This document shows positions 33,272 through 42,372 of a stretch of DNA of 64,000 nt, in pieces. Source of the DNA: Rhodoferax aquaticus (lineage in GTDB: Bacteria; Pseudomonadota; Gammaproteobacteria; Burkholderiales; Burkholderiaceae_C); the NCBI RefSeq assembly GCF_006974105.1, contig NZ_CP036282.1, forward strand, positions 2,542,001-2,606,000, in the 5' to 3' direction. Within the stretch, counting starts at the first letter, position 1; each line of letters opens with the position of its first letter. Both the position numbers and the translations under genes were made by a program. A model generated the notes under the pieces. It saw only the letters and a program-made list of their open reading frames with translations, was not told the DNA's origin and made no database searches.

Positions 33272-34495
33272 ATGAGCACAGCAAACACAACACCCTCCGC
33301 CTCTCAAGCCAACCCTGCACGTAAAAAGGCCCTCACCGTTCTATCGGGCGTGGTGCTAGTAGGTCTGGCGTGGGGCGGTTATGAGTGGATGGGCAGCCGC
33401 CACCAAGAAGCCACCGACAACGCTTATGTACAAGGCAATGTGATTCAAATCACCCCCCAAACAGGTGGCACTGTCACGGGCATCTTGGCCGACGACACCG
33501 ACTTCGTGAAGGCCGGCCAAGCACTCGTGCAGCTAGACACAGCAGACGCAAAAGTGGCGCTGGACCAAGCGGAAGCCAACCTCGCACAAGCCGTGCGCCA
33601 GGTGCGCACCCTGTATGCCAACAACGGCACCTTGGGCGCGCAAATCCATGTGCGTGAGTCCGACATTGTGAAAGCACAGACCGAGATCGCCCGCGCCACC
33701 GACGACCTGGCCCGCCGCCAAGCCTTGGTGGGCAATGGCGCAGTGTCCAAAGAAGAACTCAACCATGCCCAATCACAGCTGGTCGCGGCCCAAAACGCTT
33801 TGGCCAGTGCCAAAGCCGGTGTCGAAGCCGCCCAAGAGCAACTGAGCAGCAACCGCGCCATGACCGATGGCACCAATATTGAGAGCCACCCCAGCGTGCT
33901 GGCGGCCTCTGCCAAGGTGCGTGAGGCCTTCTTGGCGCTGCACCGCGCCGCCTTGCCCGCTCCGGTGGATGGCTTTGTGGCCAAGCGCACCGTGCAGCTC
34001 GGCCAGCGCGTACCCGCAGGTGCGCCCTTGATGTCCATCATCCCCTTGAACCAACTGTGGGTGGATGCCAACTTCAAAGAAGTGCAGCTGCGCAACATCC
34101 GCATTGGCCAGCCGGTAGCCCTGACCGCCGACCTGTATGGCAAAAAGGTGGAGTACACCGGTACCGTGGCTGGTATGGGTGCTGGCACCGGTGCGGCCTT
34201 TGCCCTGTTGCCCGCACAAAACGCCACCGGCAACTGGATCAAGGTGGTGCAACGCGTGCCTGTGCGCATTGCCTTGAACGCTGAACAACTCGCTGCCAAC
34301 CCTTTGCGGGTGGGCTTGTCTATGGAAGCCACCGTGGACGTCACCGACCAAAGCGGCAAAGCCTTGGCGGATGCGCCCCGCGCGGCCTCCATCGTCCAAA
34401 CGCAGGTGTACGCCGCTCTAGACACCGAGGCCAATGCCGAGGTGCGCAAGGTGATTGCTGCCAACGCGGGCCAGAAGTTGCCTGCAGTGAACTAA
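33272..34495 (+). CDS. emrA: EmrA-type membrane fusion protein (HlyD family)
   Basis: 407 residues. A single N-terminal membrane segment (about residues 16-35) is followed by DNAYVQGNVIQITPQTGGTV, the signature of EmrA periplasmic adaptors (partly quoted), then a long alpha-hairpin (about 85-200) and a beta-barrel. It bridges the MFS pump and the outer membrane factor. The operon position between the two partner genes supports the call. Confidence 0.92.
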   Translation: MSTANTTPSASQANPARKKALTVLSGVVLVGLAWGGYEWMGSRHQEATDNAYVQGNVIQITPQTGGTVTGILADDTDFVKAGQALVQLDTADAKVALDQAEANLAQAVRQVRTLYANNGTLGAQIHVRESDIVKAQTEIARATDDLARRQALVGNGAVSKEELNHAQSQLVAAQNALASAKAGVEAAQEQLSSNRAMTDGTNIESHPSVLAASAKVREAFLALHRAALPAPVDGFVAKRTVQLGQRVPAGAPLMSIIPLNQLWVDANFKEVQLRNIRIGQPVALTADLYGKKVEYTGTVAGMGAGTGAAFALLPAQNATGNWIKVVQRVPVRIALNAEQLAANPLRVGLSMEATVDVTDQSGKALADAPRAASIVQTQVYAALDTEANAEVRKVIAANAGQKLPAVN

Positions 34496-34562
34496 GCCTT
34501 TGTGTCTACCACTGACGCATCTGCACACCTGACCGCGCCCCGCTACCGCCACTGAGCCGCCC

Positions 34563-36131
34563 ATGAGCACGCCCACCTACACGCCCTTGCAGCCGCTGCA
34601 AGGCTCAGCCCGCATGTGGGGCACGATTGCCCTGTCTGCGGCTACGTTTATGAACGTGCTGGACTCGTCCATTGCCAACGTTTCTTTGCCCTCCATTGCC
34701 GGTGACTTGGGCGTCAGCCCCAACCAAGGCACTTGGGTGATCACCAGCTTTGGCGTGGCCAACGCCATTGCCTTGCCCCTGACCGGCTGGTTGTCCCAGC
34801 GCTTTGGCCAGGTGCGCTTGTTCACCATGAGCGTGCTGCTGTTTGTGCTGACCTCGTGGCTGTGCGGCCTATCGCCCAATATGGAAACGCTGATTGCCAT
34901 GCGTGCAGCCCAAGGCTTTGTGGCGGGTCCCATGATGCCTTTGGCCCAGGCCCTCTTGCTGTCTAGCTACCCGCCTGCCCTGGCAGGCATGGCCATGGCT
35001 TTATGGGCCATGACCACGCTCGTTGCGCCCGTGATGGGGCCTGTGCTGGGCGGCTGGATTACCGACCACACGCACTGGGGTTGGATTTTTTACATCAACA
35101 TCCCCGTCGGTTTAATCGCGGCCTTCATCACCTGGACCATCTTCAAAAAGCGCGAAACGCCCACCCGCCAATTGCCGATCGACAAGGTGGGGCTGACGCT
35201 GTTGGTGATCTGGGTCGGTGCGCTGCAAATCATGCTGGACAAGGGCAAAGAGCTGGACTGGTTCCACTCGGGCGAGGTGATCGCTTTGGGCTTGGTCGCG
35301 CTGATTGGCCTGGCCTTCTTCATTGCCTGGGAACTGACCGACGCCCACCCCGTGGTGGACCTCAAGCTGCTAAAGCTGCGCAACTTCTGGACCGGTACCG
35401 TGGCCATGGCGGTGGCCTACAGCCTCTTCATGGGCAACTTGGTGCTGCTACCTTTGTGGCTGCAACAGTTCATGGGCTACACCTCCACGCAAGCGGGTAT
35501 GTTGATGGCACCTGTGGGCTTGTTTGCCATCATCTTGTCGCCGCTGGTGGGCAAAAACATCCAGAAGTTTGACCCCCGTGCGCTCACCACGTTTGCGTTT
35601 GTCGTGTTCTCACTGGTGCTGTACTTGCGCTCCAACTTCAACACGCAGGCGGACTTTGGCACCATCATGTTGCCCACCGTCATCCAAGGCGTGGCGGTGG
35701 CCTTCTTCTTCATCCCGCTCACCACCATCATCTTGGGTGGCATTCCGCCGGAGAAGATTCCGTCGGCCTCTGGGCTGTCTAGCTTTGCGCGCATTGTGGG
35801 GGGCTCGTTTGGTACCTCTATTGCCATCACCATCTGGCAAGACCGCGCCGCCATTCACCACGCCCAACTATCTGAATTGGTGAACATCGGCAGCAGCGCC
35901 ACCAACAGCGCGCTGGCAGGCTTTGGTGCTGCGGGCATGGGCACCGAGCAGGCCTTAAGCCAAATCAACCGCATGGTGGACCAACAGGCCTATATGCTGG
36001 CGGCCAACGATGTGTTTTATGGCTCGGCCATCATCTTCTTGCTGTTGATTCCTTGCGTGTGGCTCGCCCGGCCCAAGCGTGCAGCAGCCGGTGGCGCTGG
36101 AGCGGCAGACGCAGCAGCTGGCGCACACTAG
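34563..36131 (+). CDS. emrB: EmrB-type drug exporter (MFS, DHA2 family, 14 membrane segments)
   Basis: 522 residues. The start region contains TFMNVLDSSIANVSLPSIAGDLG, the motif D1 of DHA2 transporters (partly quoted), followed by WVITSFGVANAIALPLTGWL and motif A RFGQVR. Fourteen hydrophobic segments are expected. The proton-driven pump exports lipophilic compounds through EmrA and the outer membrane factor. A short Ala/Gly-rich C-terminal tail is probably disordered. A 43-bp repeat lies just after the stop. Confidence 0.92.
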   Translation: MSTPTYTPLQPLQGSARMWGTIALSAATFMNVLDSSIANVSLPSIAGDLGVSPNQGTWVITSFGVANAIALPLTGWLSQRFGQVRLFTMSVLLFVLTSWLCGLSPNMETLIAMRAAQGFVAGPMMPLAQALLLSSYPPALAGMAMALWAMTTLVAPVMGPVLGGWITDHTHWGWIFYINIPVGLIAAFITWTIFKKRETPTRQLPIDKVGLTLLVIWVGALQIMLDKGKELDWFHSGEVIALGLVALIGLAFFIAWELTDAHPVVDLKLLKLRNFWTGTVAMAVAYSLFMGNLVLLPLWLQQFMGYTSTQAGMLMAPVGLFAIILSPLVGKNIQKFDPRALTTFAFVVFSLVLYLRSNFNTQADFGTIMLPTVIQGVAVAFFFIPLTTIILGGIPPEKIPSASGLSSFARIVGGSFGTSIAITIWQDRAAIHHAQLSELVNIGSSATNSALAGFGAAGMGTEQALSQINRMVDQQAYMLAANDVFYGSAIIFLLLIPCVWLARPKRAAAGGAGAADAAAGAH

Positions 36132-36146
36132 GCAAACAGGCTGCTT

Positions 36147-36189
36147 GCGCCCGTATCTATTGCGCAAGCAGCTACTTTTTTCATAGCAA
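36147..36189 (+). repeat. 43-bp repeat family, copy between emrB and cdd
   Basis: GCGCCC, 8 bases, TGCGCAAGCAGCTAC, 7 bases, ATAGCAA. This is one of the best-preserved copies; a nearby upstream GCTGCTTGCGC forms an additional inverted repeat with its centre. Confidence 0.75.
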
Positions 36190-36264
36190 CCCGCGCACCT
36201 GCACAGCGCGCAAGCCCGCGCCCTTGCCGCGGTGATGCCACGGGGCGGCGGTATTATGGTGCGC

Positions 36265-36687
36265 ATGACACCCCATTCGATTCCCCCAGACACCATCGCG
36301 CGCATGCTGGACGCCGCGCGCCAAGCGCGCTTAAAGGCTTACGCCCCCTACTCCCACTACCTGGTGGGCGCGGCCATCTTGGACGACCAAGGGCGCATCC
36401 ACCCCGGCTGCAATGTGGAGAACGTGGCCTACCCGCAAGGCGTGTGCGCGGAAGCTGGTGCCTTGAGCGCCATGGTGTTGGCAGGCAGCACCAAGGTGCG
36501 CGGCGTGTTGGTGGTGGGCACCGGCGGCGCCTGGATCACCCCGTGCGGCGGTTGCCGCCAAAAGCTGCGCGAGTTTTGTGCACAAGACACCCCCATCTTG
36601 ACGGCCAACGACACCGAGATGGGACCCAGCTACACCATGGCCCAACTGCTGCCTGACAGCTTTGGCCCTGAACACCTCAACACCTGA
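36265..36687 (+). CDS. cdd: Cytidine deaminase
   Basis: 140 residues from ATG 36265 (ATG 36256 also possible; neither has a clear ribosome site). It is a homotetrameric-type zinc deaminase converting cytidine and deoxycytidine to the uridine forms. Zinc and catalytic residues are visible in CNVENVAYPQGVCAEAGAL (Cys-Ala-Glu) and PCGGCRQKL. It opens the salvage cluster with purine nucleoside phosphorylase, deoC and deoA. Its stop is 7 bases before the next start. Confidence 0.92.
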   Translation: MTPHSIPPDTIARMLDAARQARLKAYAPYSHYLVGAAILDDQGRIHPGCNVENVAYPQGVCAEAGALSAMVLAGSTKVRGVLVVGTGGAWITPCGGCRQKLREFCAQDTPILTANDTEMGPSYTMAQLLPDSFGPEHLNT

Positions 36688-36694
36688 GCACACC

Positions 36695-37507
36695 ATGACC
36701 GCATTCGACACCATTGCCCAACGTGCCCCCGGGGCCTACGCTCGCATTGCAATCGTTCTCGGTTCCGGCTGGGGCGGTTTGACGCAGTTGCTAAGTGACG
36801 CGGTGCGCATTCCCTACGCAGACTTAGAGGGCTTTCCGCACGCCACGGTGGCAGGCCACAGCGGCGAACTGGTGCTGGGTACCTTAGGCCAAAACCGTGT
36901 GGCGGTGATGAGCGGACGCAAGCATGGGTACGAGACCGGTGACATCAACGGCATGCAGCTGCCTTTGCAAACCCTGAAAGCGTTGGGGTGTGAAGTGCTG
37001 GTGCAAACCAACGCGGCAGGCAGCCTGCGCACGCACTTACCGCCGCAAAGCTTGATGCTGGTGGCCGACCACATCAACTTCCCCCAACGCTCCCCCTTGG
37101 TGGGCGCGACCGGCTCTGAGCGTTTTGTAGGCATGGTCGATGCCTATGACCCCGCACTGCGCGCACAAGCCCAAAGCATTGCGAAAGCCCATGGCAAAGT
37201 GCTCACCGAAGGCGTGTACGCCTGGGCGTTCGGGCCACAGTTTGAAACCCCGGCCGAGATTCGTATGTTTGCACAGCTGGGTGCCGATGCGGTGGGCATG
37301 AGCACCGTGCCTGAGACCATTTTGGCGCGCCACGCGGGGCTGCGGGTGCTGGCCCTGTCGCTGATCACGAATATGGGCGCGGGTTTGTCGCACGAACAGC
37401 TCAGCCATGCCCACACGCTTGAGCAAGCCCAAGCCGCCAGCGTTGCCGCCAGCGGTTTGCTGGCCCAGATCGTGGGCCAACTTGACTTGGCGCAAAGTCT
37501 CCCCTAG
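36695..37507 (+). CDS. punA: Purine-nucleoside phosphorylase (trimeric, type II-like)
   Basis: 270 residues from ATG 36695; the frame extends 11 codons upstream into cdd. Phosphate-binding IVLGSGWGGL is near residue 23, then GRKHGYETG, QTNAAGSL and GPQFETPAEIRMFAQLGADAVGMSTVPE (partly quoted), the signature of the 270-residue trimeric family. It phosphorolyses inosine and guanosine (or the deoxy forms) to base and sugar-1-phosphate, feeding DeoC through phosphopentomutase, which is not in this window. Confidence 0.92.
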   Translation: MTAFDTIAQRAPGAYARIAIVLGSGWGGLTQLLSDAVRIPYADLEGFPHATVAGHSGELVLGTLGQNRVAVMSGRKHGYETGDINGMQLPLQTLKALGCEVLVQTNAAGSLRTHLPPQSLMLVADHINFPQRSPLVGATGSERFVGMVDAYDPALRAQAQSIAKAHGKVLTEGVYAWAFGPQFETPAEIRMFAQLGADAVGMSTVPETILARHAGLRVLALSLITNMGAGLSHEQLSHAHTLEQAQAASVAASGLLAQIVGQLDLAQSLP

Positions 37508-37558
37508 ACCTTCAACACCACAATAGCGGCACTTGCTCTTGTGCCTGCCACGCGCTTT

Positions 37559-38362
37559 ATGACCCATCCGAACCCTAGCTCCACTCCATGGTCTGAAGAC
37601 TTACGCGCCAGCGCGCAGCTCGCTTTGGCCTGCTTAGACCTCACCAGCCTGAACGACGCAGACACCGAGGTTGACATCGCCCGCCTATGCGCCAAGGCCC
37701 AAGGTCCGTTTGGCCCCGTAGCTGCCGTCTGTGTCTGGCCCCGCTTGGCCGCGTTTGCGCGTGCCCAACTCCCTGCCCACATTGCCGTTGCAGCGGTGGC
37801 CAATTTCCCGGATGGCAGCACCGATGTGGCCCGCGCCGTGCGCGACACATCAGAGATCGTGCAAGCCGGTGCGCAAGAAGTGGATGTGGTACTGCCCTAC
37901 CAAGCACTCATGGCGGGCGAGGACCGCGTGGTGGCGCAGCTTTTGGAAGCGGTGCGAAAGGCTGCTGCCGGCTTGCGCTTAAAGGTCATTCTGGAGAGCG
38001 GCGTGCTGCAAGACCCCACTCTGATCGCCCACGCTTCACGCCTGAGCCTGGACGCTGGGGCCGACTTCCTTAAAACCAGCACGGGCAAAACGGCAGTCAG
38101 CGCAACACCGCAGGCAGCCCGCACCATGCTCGCCGCTATTGCGGCTGACCCACGCGCCAACATGGTCGGCTTTAAGCCCTCAGGCGGCATACGCACGGTG
38201 CAAGATGCTGCCATTTTTATAGCAGCCACCGAAGAACTATTGGGCCGCGCAGCCTTGAGCCCAAGCCGCTTTCGCCTTGGGGCTAGCAGCGTTCTGACGG
38301 ACATTGAAGCCGTCTTGGGTGGCAAGGTGGCACCGCCACCAGCGAAACCCGGCACTTACTAA
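37559..38362 (+). CDS. deoC: Deoxyribose-phosphate aldolase
   Basis: 267 residues. The Schiff-base lysine is in FLKTSTGK near residue 178, with GFKPSGGIRT following and an Asp/Lys pair earlier (EVDVVLPY, KVILESG). It cleaves 2-deoxyribose-5-phosphate to acetaldehyde and glyceraldehyde-3-phosphate. ATG 37559 is preferred to an upstream TTG. It lies between the phosphorylase and deoA with short gaps of 51 and 24 bases. Confidence 0.93.
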   Translation: MTHPNPSSTPWSEDLRASAQLALACLDLTSLNDADTEVDIARLCAKAQGPFGPVAAVCVWPRLAAFARAQLPAHIAVAAVANFPDGSTDVARAVRDTSEIVQAGAQEVDVVLPYQALMAGEDRVVAQLLEAVRKAAAGLRLKVILESGVLQDPTLIAHASRLSLDAGADFLKTSTGKTAVSATPQAARTMLAAIAADPRANMVGFKPSGGIRTVQDAAIFIAATEELLGRAALSPSRFRLGASSVLTDIEAVLGGKVAPPPAKPGTY

Positions 38363-38386
38363 ATCACCTTCCTTTGACCGAACGCC

Positions 38387-39724
38387 ATGCTTGCCCAAGA
38401 AATCATTCGCAGAAAGCGCGACGGCCACGCCCTGAGTGATGCCGACATCACCGCCTTTGTTAGAGGCTTGGTAGACGCCAGTTGGAGTGAAAGCCAGTCT
38501 GCCGCCATGGCGATGGCCATGTTTCTCAAAGGCATGGACAGCCACGAGACGATAGCGCTCACCCAGGCGATGACCCGCTCCGGCTCGGTCATGGACTGGA
38601 GCCACGCCGAGCTGCCTGGGCCCATATTGGACAAACACTCCACCGGCGGTGTGGGCGACAAGGTCAGCCTGATGCTCGCGCCGATTGTGGCGGCGTGTGG
38701 CGGCTACGTGCCCATGATCTCAGGCCGTGGCTTGGGCCACACCGGCGGCACACTGGACAAGTTTGACAGCATTCCCGGCTACAACAGCACGCCCAACACA
38801 CAGCAGCTGCGCAAAGCCTTGCAAACCGCGGGTTGCGCCATCATCGGCCAAACGGATGAACTAGCCCCTGCTGACCGCAGGCTGTACGCCATTCGCGACG
38901 TGACCGCCACCGTGGAATCCATTCCCTTGATCACCGCCAGCATCTTGTCCAAGAAACTGGCAGCGGGACTACAGGGTTTGGTGATGGATGTGAAGGTGGG
39001 CAACGGTGCGTTTGCCGACAACCTGCCCATGGCGCAGGCGCTGGCCCAATCGCTGGTAACCGTGGCCAACGGCGCGGGCTTGCCTACCCGGGCCTGCTTG
39101 ACCGACATGAACCAGATTTTGGGAGACACCTGCGGCAATGCCTTGGAGATGCAAGAGGCTTTGGCCTTTTTGAAAGGGGAACGGCAAGAAGCACGCTTGC
39201 TAAGCGTCACCCGCTTGCTCAGTGCCGAGATGCTGTGCCTTGGCAAACTGGCCGCCACGGAATCGGAGGCTTTGGCCCGCGTAGACGCCGCCTTACACAG
39301 TGGCCGTGCCTTGGAGCACTTTGCACGCATGGTGCACACGCTGGGCGGCCCCGCTGACTTTTGCGAGCGTGCGGACAGCTACCTCGCCCATGCGCCAGTC
39401 AAAATACCGGTGTTCGCCCAAGAAAGCGGCTATGTACTTGGCATCGACACGCGTGATGTGGGCCTGCAGGTGATCGAACTGGGCGGCGGGCGCCACAAAA
39501 CCAGCGATGTGGTGGACCCCTGCGTAGGCTTTAGCCAATGCATCCAGCTCGGCCACGCGGTGCAAAAAGGTGATGTATTGGCTATGGTGCACGCTGCCAC
39601 TGCGGACGCTGCACAGGCTGCAAGCCAAGGGTTTGCGCGCAGTGTGCACATTGGCACCACCAGCGCCTCACACGCAGCCCAACTTCAAAACGCTTCGCCG
39701 CTCCTCCAGCGCATCCACGCCTGA
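38387..39724 (+). CDS. deoA: Thymidine phosphorylase
   Basis: 445 residues, usual length. The family signature SGRGLGHTGGTLDKFDSIPG is near residue 110 (partly quoted), with KHSTGGVGDKVSL at about 84 binding phosphate and MDVKVGNGAF at about 200. It phosphorolyses thymidine and deoxyuridine to base and deoxyribose-1-phosphate. Last gene of the cluster, followed by a strong bidirectional terminator. Confidence 0.94.
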   Translation: MLAQEIIRRKRDGHALSDADITAFVRGLVDASWSESQSAAMAMAMFLKGMDSHETIALTQAMTRSGSVMDWSHAELPGPILDKHSTGGVGDKVSLMLAPIVAACGGYVPMISGRGLGHTGGTLDKFDSIPGYNSTPNTQQLRKALQTAGCAIIGQTDELAPADRRLYAIRDVTATVESIPLITASILSKKLAAGLQGLVMDVKVGNGAFADNLPMAQALAQSLVTVANGAGLPTRACLTDMNQILGDTCGNALEMQEALAFLKGERQEARLLSVTRLLSAEMLCLGKLAATESEALARVDAALHSGRALEHFARMVHTLGGPADFCERADSYLAHAPVKIPVFAQESGYVLGIDTRDVGLQVIELGGGRHKTSDVVDPCVGFSQCIQLGHAVQKGDVLAMVHAATADAAQAASQGFARSVHIGTTSASHAAQLQNASPLLQRIHA

Positions 39725-39727
39725 CAA

Positions 39728-39753
39728 CAAAAAAGGGCCTAGAGGCCCTTTTT
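39728..39753. terminator. Bidirectional rho-independent terminator after deoA
   Basis: An A-run, GGGCC, loop TAGA, GGCCC and a T-run are symmetric. It can end deoA on the plus strand and the minus-strand gene that stops at 39780. Confidence 0.85.
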
Positions 39754-39779
39754 GATTTGACGCGCGGTGAGACCGCGAC

Positions 39780-40280
39780 TTAGCGCCCCAACTCTTGCCC
39801 TGACGCGGGCACATTGACCACAGCCGTGGGCTTGGCATTGGCGCGGTTATTCACACTCCAAGGAATCGAGGTGGCAGCCTCCAGAGGCTTGGCCTTGGTG
39901 AACAGGGCCTGCCAGAAGAAGCCGCCTTGGAAGGCAATCACTTCAAACAAGATGTAGCTCTGTGAGCTGCTGGACAACCACAGGTTGTAGGTGGGGTAAA
40001 AAACGATGGGAGACACCAGCAAGGGCAACATGATGCGCCCTACTTGCACCGACTCCAGGCCCTTGCCCATGTTGAACAAGTCCCAGTAGTAGTTGGAGAA
40101 CATGCCCATGATCATCCAGCAGGCCAAGTGCCAAACAAAGACGATGCCGTGGTTGCGCACCAGCAGTGTGATCCAAGGGGGAGACGCATCGTCTGCATTC
40201 ACGATGAGCACCATGAACACCCCCGTGGTCAGCAGCACCACAAAGTAGATGAACATTAAAAACTTGAGTGCTCTCGTCAT
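39780..40280 (-). CDS. Conserved membrane protein of unknown function
   Basis: 166 residues with about four hydrophobic segments (residues 6-26, 41-61, 83-103, 108-126). The first segment starts KFLMFIYFVVLLTTGVF, and NHGIVFVWHLACWMIMGMFSNYYWDLFNMGKGLE is a polar-rimmed part (partly quoted). The C-terminal 35 residues are hydrophilic. No family recognised. It may be co-transcribed with scoAB upstream, which ends 51 bases before its start, but no functional link is evident. Confidence 0.72.
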   Translation of the reverse strand: MTRALKFLMFIYFVVLLTTGVFMVLIVNADDASPPWITLLVRNHGIVFVWHLACWMIMGMFSNYYWDLFNMGKGLESVQVGRIMLPLLVSPIVFYPTYNLWLSSSSQSYILFEVIAFQGGFFWQALFTKAKPLEAATSIPWSVNNRANAKPTAVVNVPASGQELGR

Positions 40281-40330
40281 GTGTCCCCCGTGAAGTAGTT
40301 CCGCTTATCTTACCCGCAGAAAAAGACGAC

Positions 40331-40969
40331 TTAGATGAGTTTGACGCCTGTTTTGCCCTGCAAAGCCTCTAGGGTGACGCCGGGGGCCAACTCCACCACT
40401 TTCAGACCTTCAGGCGTAACGTCCATGACCGCCAAATCGGTAATGATGCGGTCCACCACGCCCAGGCCCGTCAGCGGCAAAGTGCATTGGGGCAGGATCT
40501 TGAGGTCTTCAGTGCCATCCTTCTTCTTGGCCACATGCTCCATCAAGACAATCACGCGCTTCACACCGGCCACCAAGTCCATGGCACCGCCCATGCCCTT
40601 GACCATTTTTCCGGGAATCATCCAATTGGCCAAGTCACCTTTTTCGCTGACCTGCATGGCACCCAAAATGCTCAAGTTGATCTTGCCACCGCGAATCATG
40701 GCGAAGCTCTCGTGGCTACCAAAAATGCTGGAGCCTTTGATGGTGGTTACCGTTTGCTTGCCCGCATTGATCAAGTCTGCATCCACCTCCGCTTCGGTAG
40801 GAAATGGGCCAATGCCCAACATGCCGTTTTCGCTTTGCAACCACACCTCAATGCTGGAAGGCACATGGTTTGCCACCAGTGTCGGAATGCCAATGCCTAA
40901 GTTCACGTAGAAGCCGTCTTGCAGCTCTTTGGCGGCACGCGCTGCCATTTGGTCTTGGTTCCAGCTCAT
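40331..40969 (-). CDS. scoB: Succinyl-CoA:3-ketoacid CoA-transferase, subunit B
   Basis: 212 residues. It begins [30 protein letters not shown] (partly quoted), with the catalytic Glu in [11 protein letters not shown] near residue 50. With subunit A it transfers CoA from succinyl-CoA to acetoacetate or other 3-oxoacids, relevant to ketone-body and PHB degradation. It starts 3 bases after the scoA stop. Confidence 0.93.
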   Translation of the reverse strand: MSWNQDQMAARAAKELQDGFYVNLGIGIPTLVANHVPSSIEVWLQSENGMLGIGPFPTEAEVDADLINAGKQTVTTIKGSSIFGSHESFAMIRGGKINLSILGAMQVSEKGDLANWMIPGKMVKGMGGAMDLVAGVKRVIVLMEHVAKKKDGTEDLKILPQCTLPLTGLGVVDRIITDLAVMDVTPEGLKVVELAPGVTLEALQGKTGVKLI

Positions 40970-40971
40970 AG

Positions 40972-41679
40972 TCAGACTCCTGTTACTTCGGTGATGGTGC
41001 GCTTCTCAATGCGCTTCTCGGGTGTGGCGTTCAGCACAATGCGGTGCACATAAATGCCGGGCAAATGCACTTGGTCGGGCTCGATGGCCCCGGTTTCCAC
41101 AATTTCTTCCACCTCTACCACCGTGATTCTTCCGGCCATGGCAGCGGCTGGGTTGAAGTTGCGCGCCGTAAAGCGGAACTGCAAATTGCCAGACTTGTCA
41201 GCGCGGTGCGCTTTGACCAAGGCCACGTCGGGCACCAGCGCGCGCTCCATGACATAGGTTTCGCCATCAAACTCGCGCAGCTCTTTACCTTCGGCCACGA
41301 TGGTGCCCACACCGGTTTTGGTAAAGAACGCAGGAATGCCAGCACCACCGGCACGCAGCTTTTCGGCCAAGGTACCTTGGGGTGTGAATTCGAGCTGGAG
41401 CTCACCGGCCAGGTACTGGCGCTCGAACTCTTTGTTTTCACCCACGTAGCTAGAAATCATTTTTTTGATCTGGCGCGTCTCCAAGAGCTTGCCCAAGCCA
41501 AAGCCATCGACGCCTGCATTGTTGGAAATCACACTCAGGTCTTTGACGCCGCTGTCGCGCAAGGCGTCGATCAGGGCTTCAGGAATACCGCACAAGCCAA
41601 AGCCGCCAACGGCCAGTAGCTGGCCATCTTTGACGATGCCATCTAGCGCTGCTGCAGCGCTGGGGAAGATTTTGTTCAC
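40972..41679 (-). CDS. scoA: Succinyl-CoA:3-ketoacid CoA-transferase, subunit A
   Basis: 235 residues from a GTG at 41679, preceded by GGAGA eight bases upstream, and giving the family N-terminus [18 protein letters not shown] 41694 is an alternative but coincides with that ribosome site. [16 protein letters not shown] at about 24-39 is the conserved CoA-binding region. First gene of scoAB, divergent from a PAS-LuxR regulator 118 bases away. Confidence 0.92.
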   Translation of the reverse strand: MNKIFPSAAAALDGIVKDGQLLAVGGFGLCGIPEALIDALRDSGVKDLSVISNNAGVDGFGLGKLLETRQIKKMISSYVGENKEFERQYLAGELQLEFTPQGTLAEKLRAGGAGIPAFFTKTGVGTIVAEGKELREFDGETYVMERALVPDVALVKAHRADKSGNLQFRFTARNFNPAAAMAGRITVVEVEEIVETGAIEPDQVHLPGIYVHRIVLNATPEKRIEKRTITEVTGV

Positions 41680-41797
41680 AGTGCTTTTCTCCATTAAAGA
41701 AACAATGGGGCATACGATACTACTTAACCACATACGTAGTACTTCGTAAAGCCCAACCCTAGGCAAATCCTGTGCCACCGTGGGGCATCATCTGACC

Positions 41798-42352
41798 ATG
41801 GAACTTGATTACCAACTTGCTTTCAAGCTTGCGCCCGTGGGCTTGGTGCTCTCGCGCAACCGCGCCATCATGGACTGCAACCAACGCCTGTGCGATATGT
41901 TTGGCGCAAGCCACGAGCAACTGGTGGGCCAATCGTTCCAAATCTTGTACCCCAGCGCTGCTGAATTTGAGCGCGCGGGTGAGCGCATCTACCCCATCCT
42001 GAACCGCAGTGGAAGCTACGCCGATGACCGCCTGATGAAGCGCCTAGACGGCCGCTGCAAGGGTGAGATTTTTTGGTGCCACGTCACCGGTGCAGCGCTC
42101 AAGCGCGACACGCCCCACGAGGCTGGAATCTGGACCTTTGAAGACCTCAGCGCCCACCGTCCCGTAAAAGCAGAGCTCACCGCGCGCGAGCGCGAAGTCT
42201 GTGCCTATTTGATCCAAGGCCTCACCTCCAAACAAATTGGCAAGACTCTGACAATTAGCCACCGCACGGTAGAAATTTACCGCGCCAGGCTGATGCGCAA
42301 ATACCAGGCGACCACCACGGCAGACTTGGTGCACAAGCTGGTCGCTGGGTAA
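41798..42352 (+). CDS. PAS domain LuxR-type regulator, candidate regulator of scoAB
   Basis: 184 residues from ATG 41798. Residues about 5-115 form a PAS domain (PVGLVLSRNRAIMDCNQRLCDMFG, partly quoted, then IFWCHVTG), and residues 122-184 a LuxR/GerE HTH (LTAREREVCAYLIQGLTSKQIG, partly quoted, SHRTVEIYRARLMRKY). There is no receiver Asp pair, so it is probably a direct one-component sensor. Divergent orientation to scoAB suggests it controls them; the signal is unknown. Confidence 0.85.
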   Translation: MELDYQLAFKLAPVGLVLSRNRAIMDCNQRLCDMFGASHEQLVGQSFQILYPSAAEFERAGERIYPILNRSGSYADDRLMKRLDGRCKGEIFWCHVTGAALKRDTPHEAGIWTFEDLSAHRPVKAELTAREREVCAYLIQGLTSKQIGKTLTISHRTVEIYRARLMRKYQATTTADLVHKLVAG

Positions 42353-42372
42353 AGGCCAAGGACCGCCAGCAC

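Noticed and set aside
38190..38236. Possible ninth copy of the 43-bp repeat inside deoC
   Set aside because: About 20 of 27 bases fit the 3' half, but the residues belong to the conserved SGGIRT region of DeoC and the 5' half does not match; likely chance.
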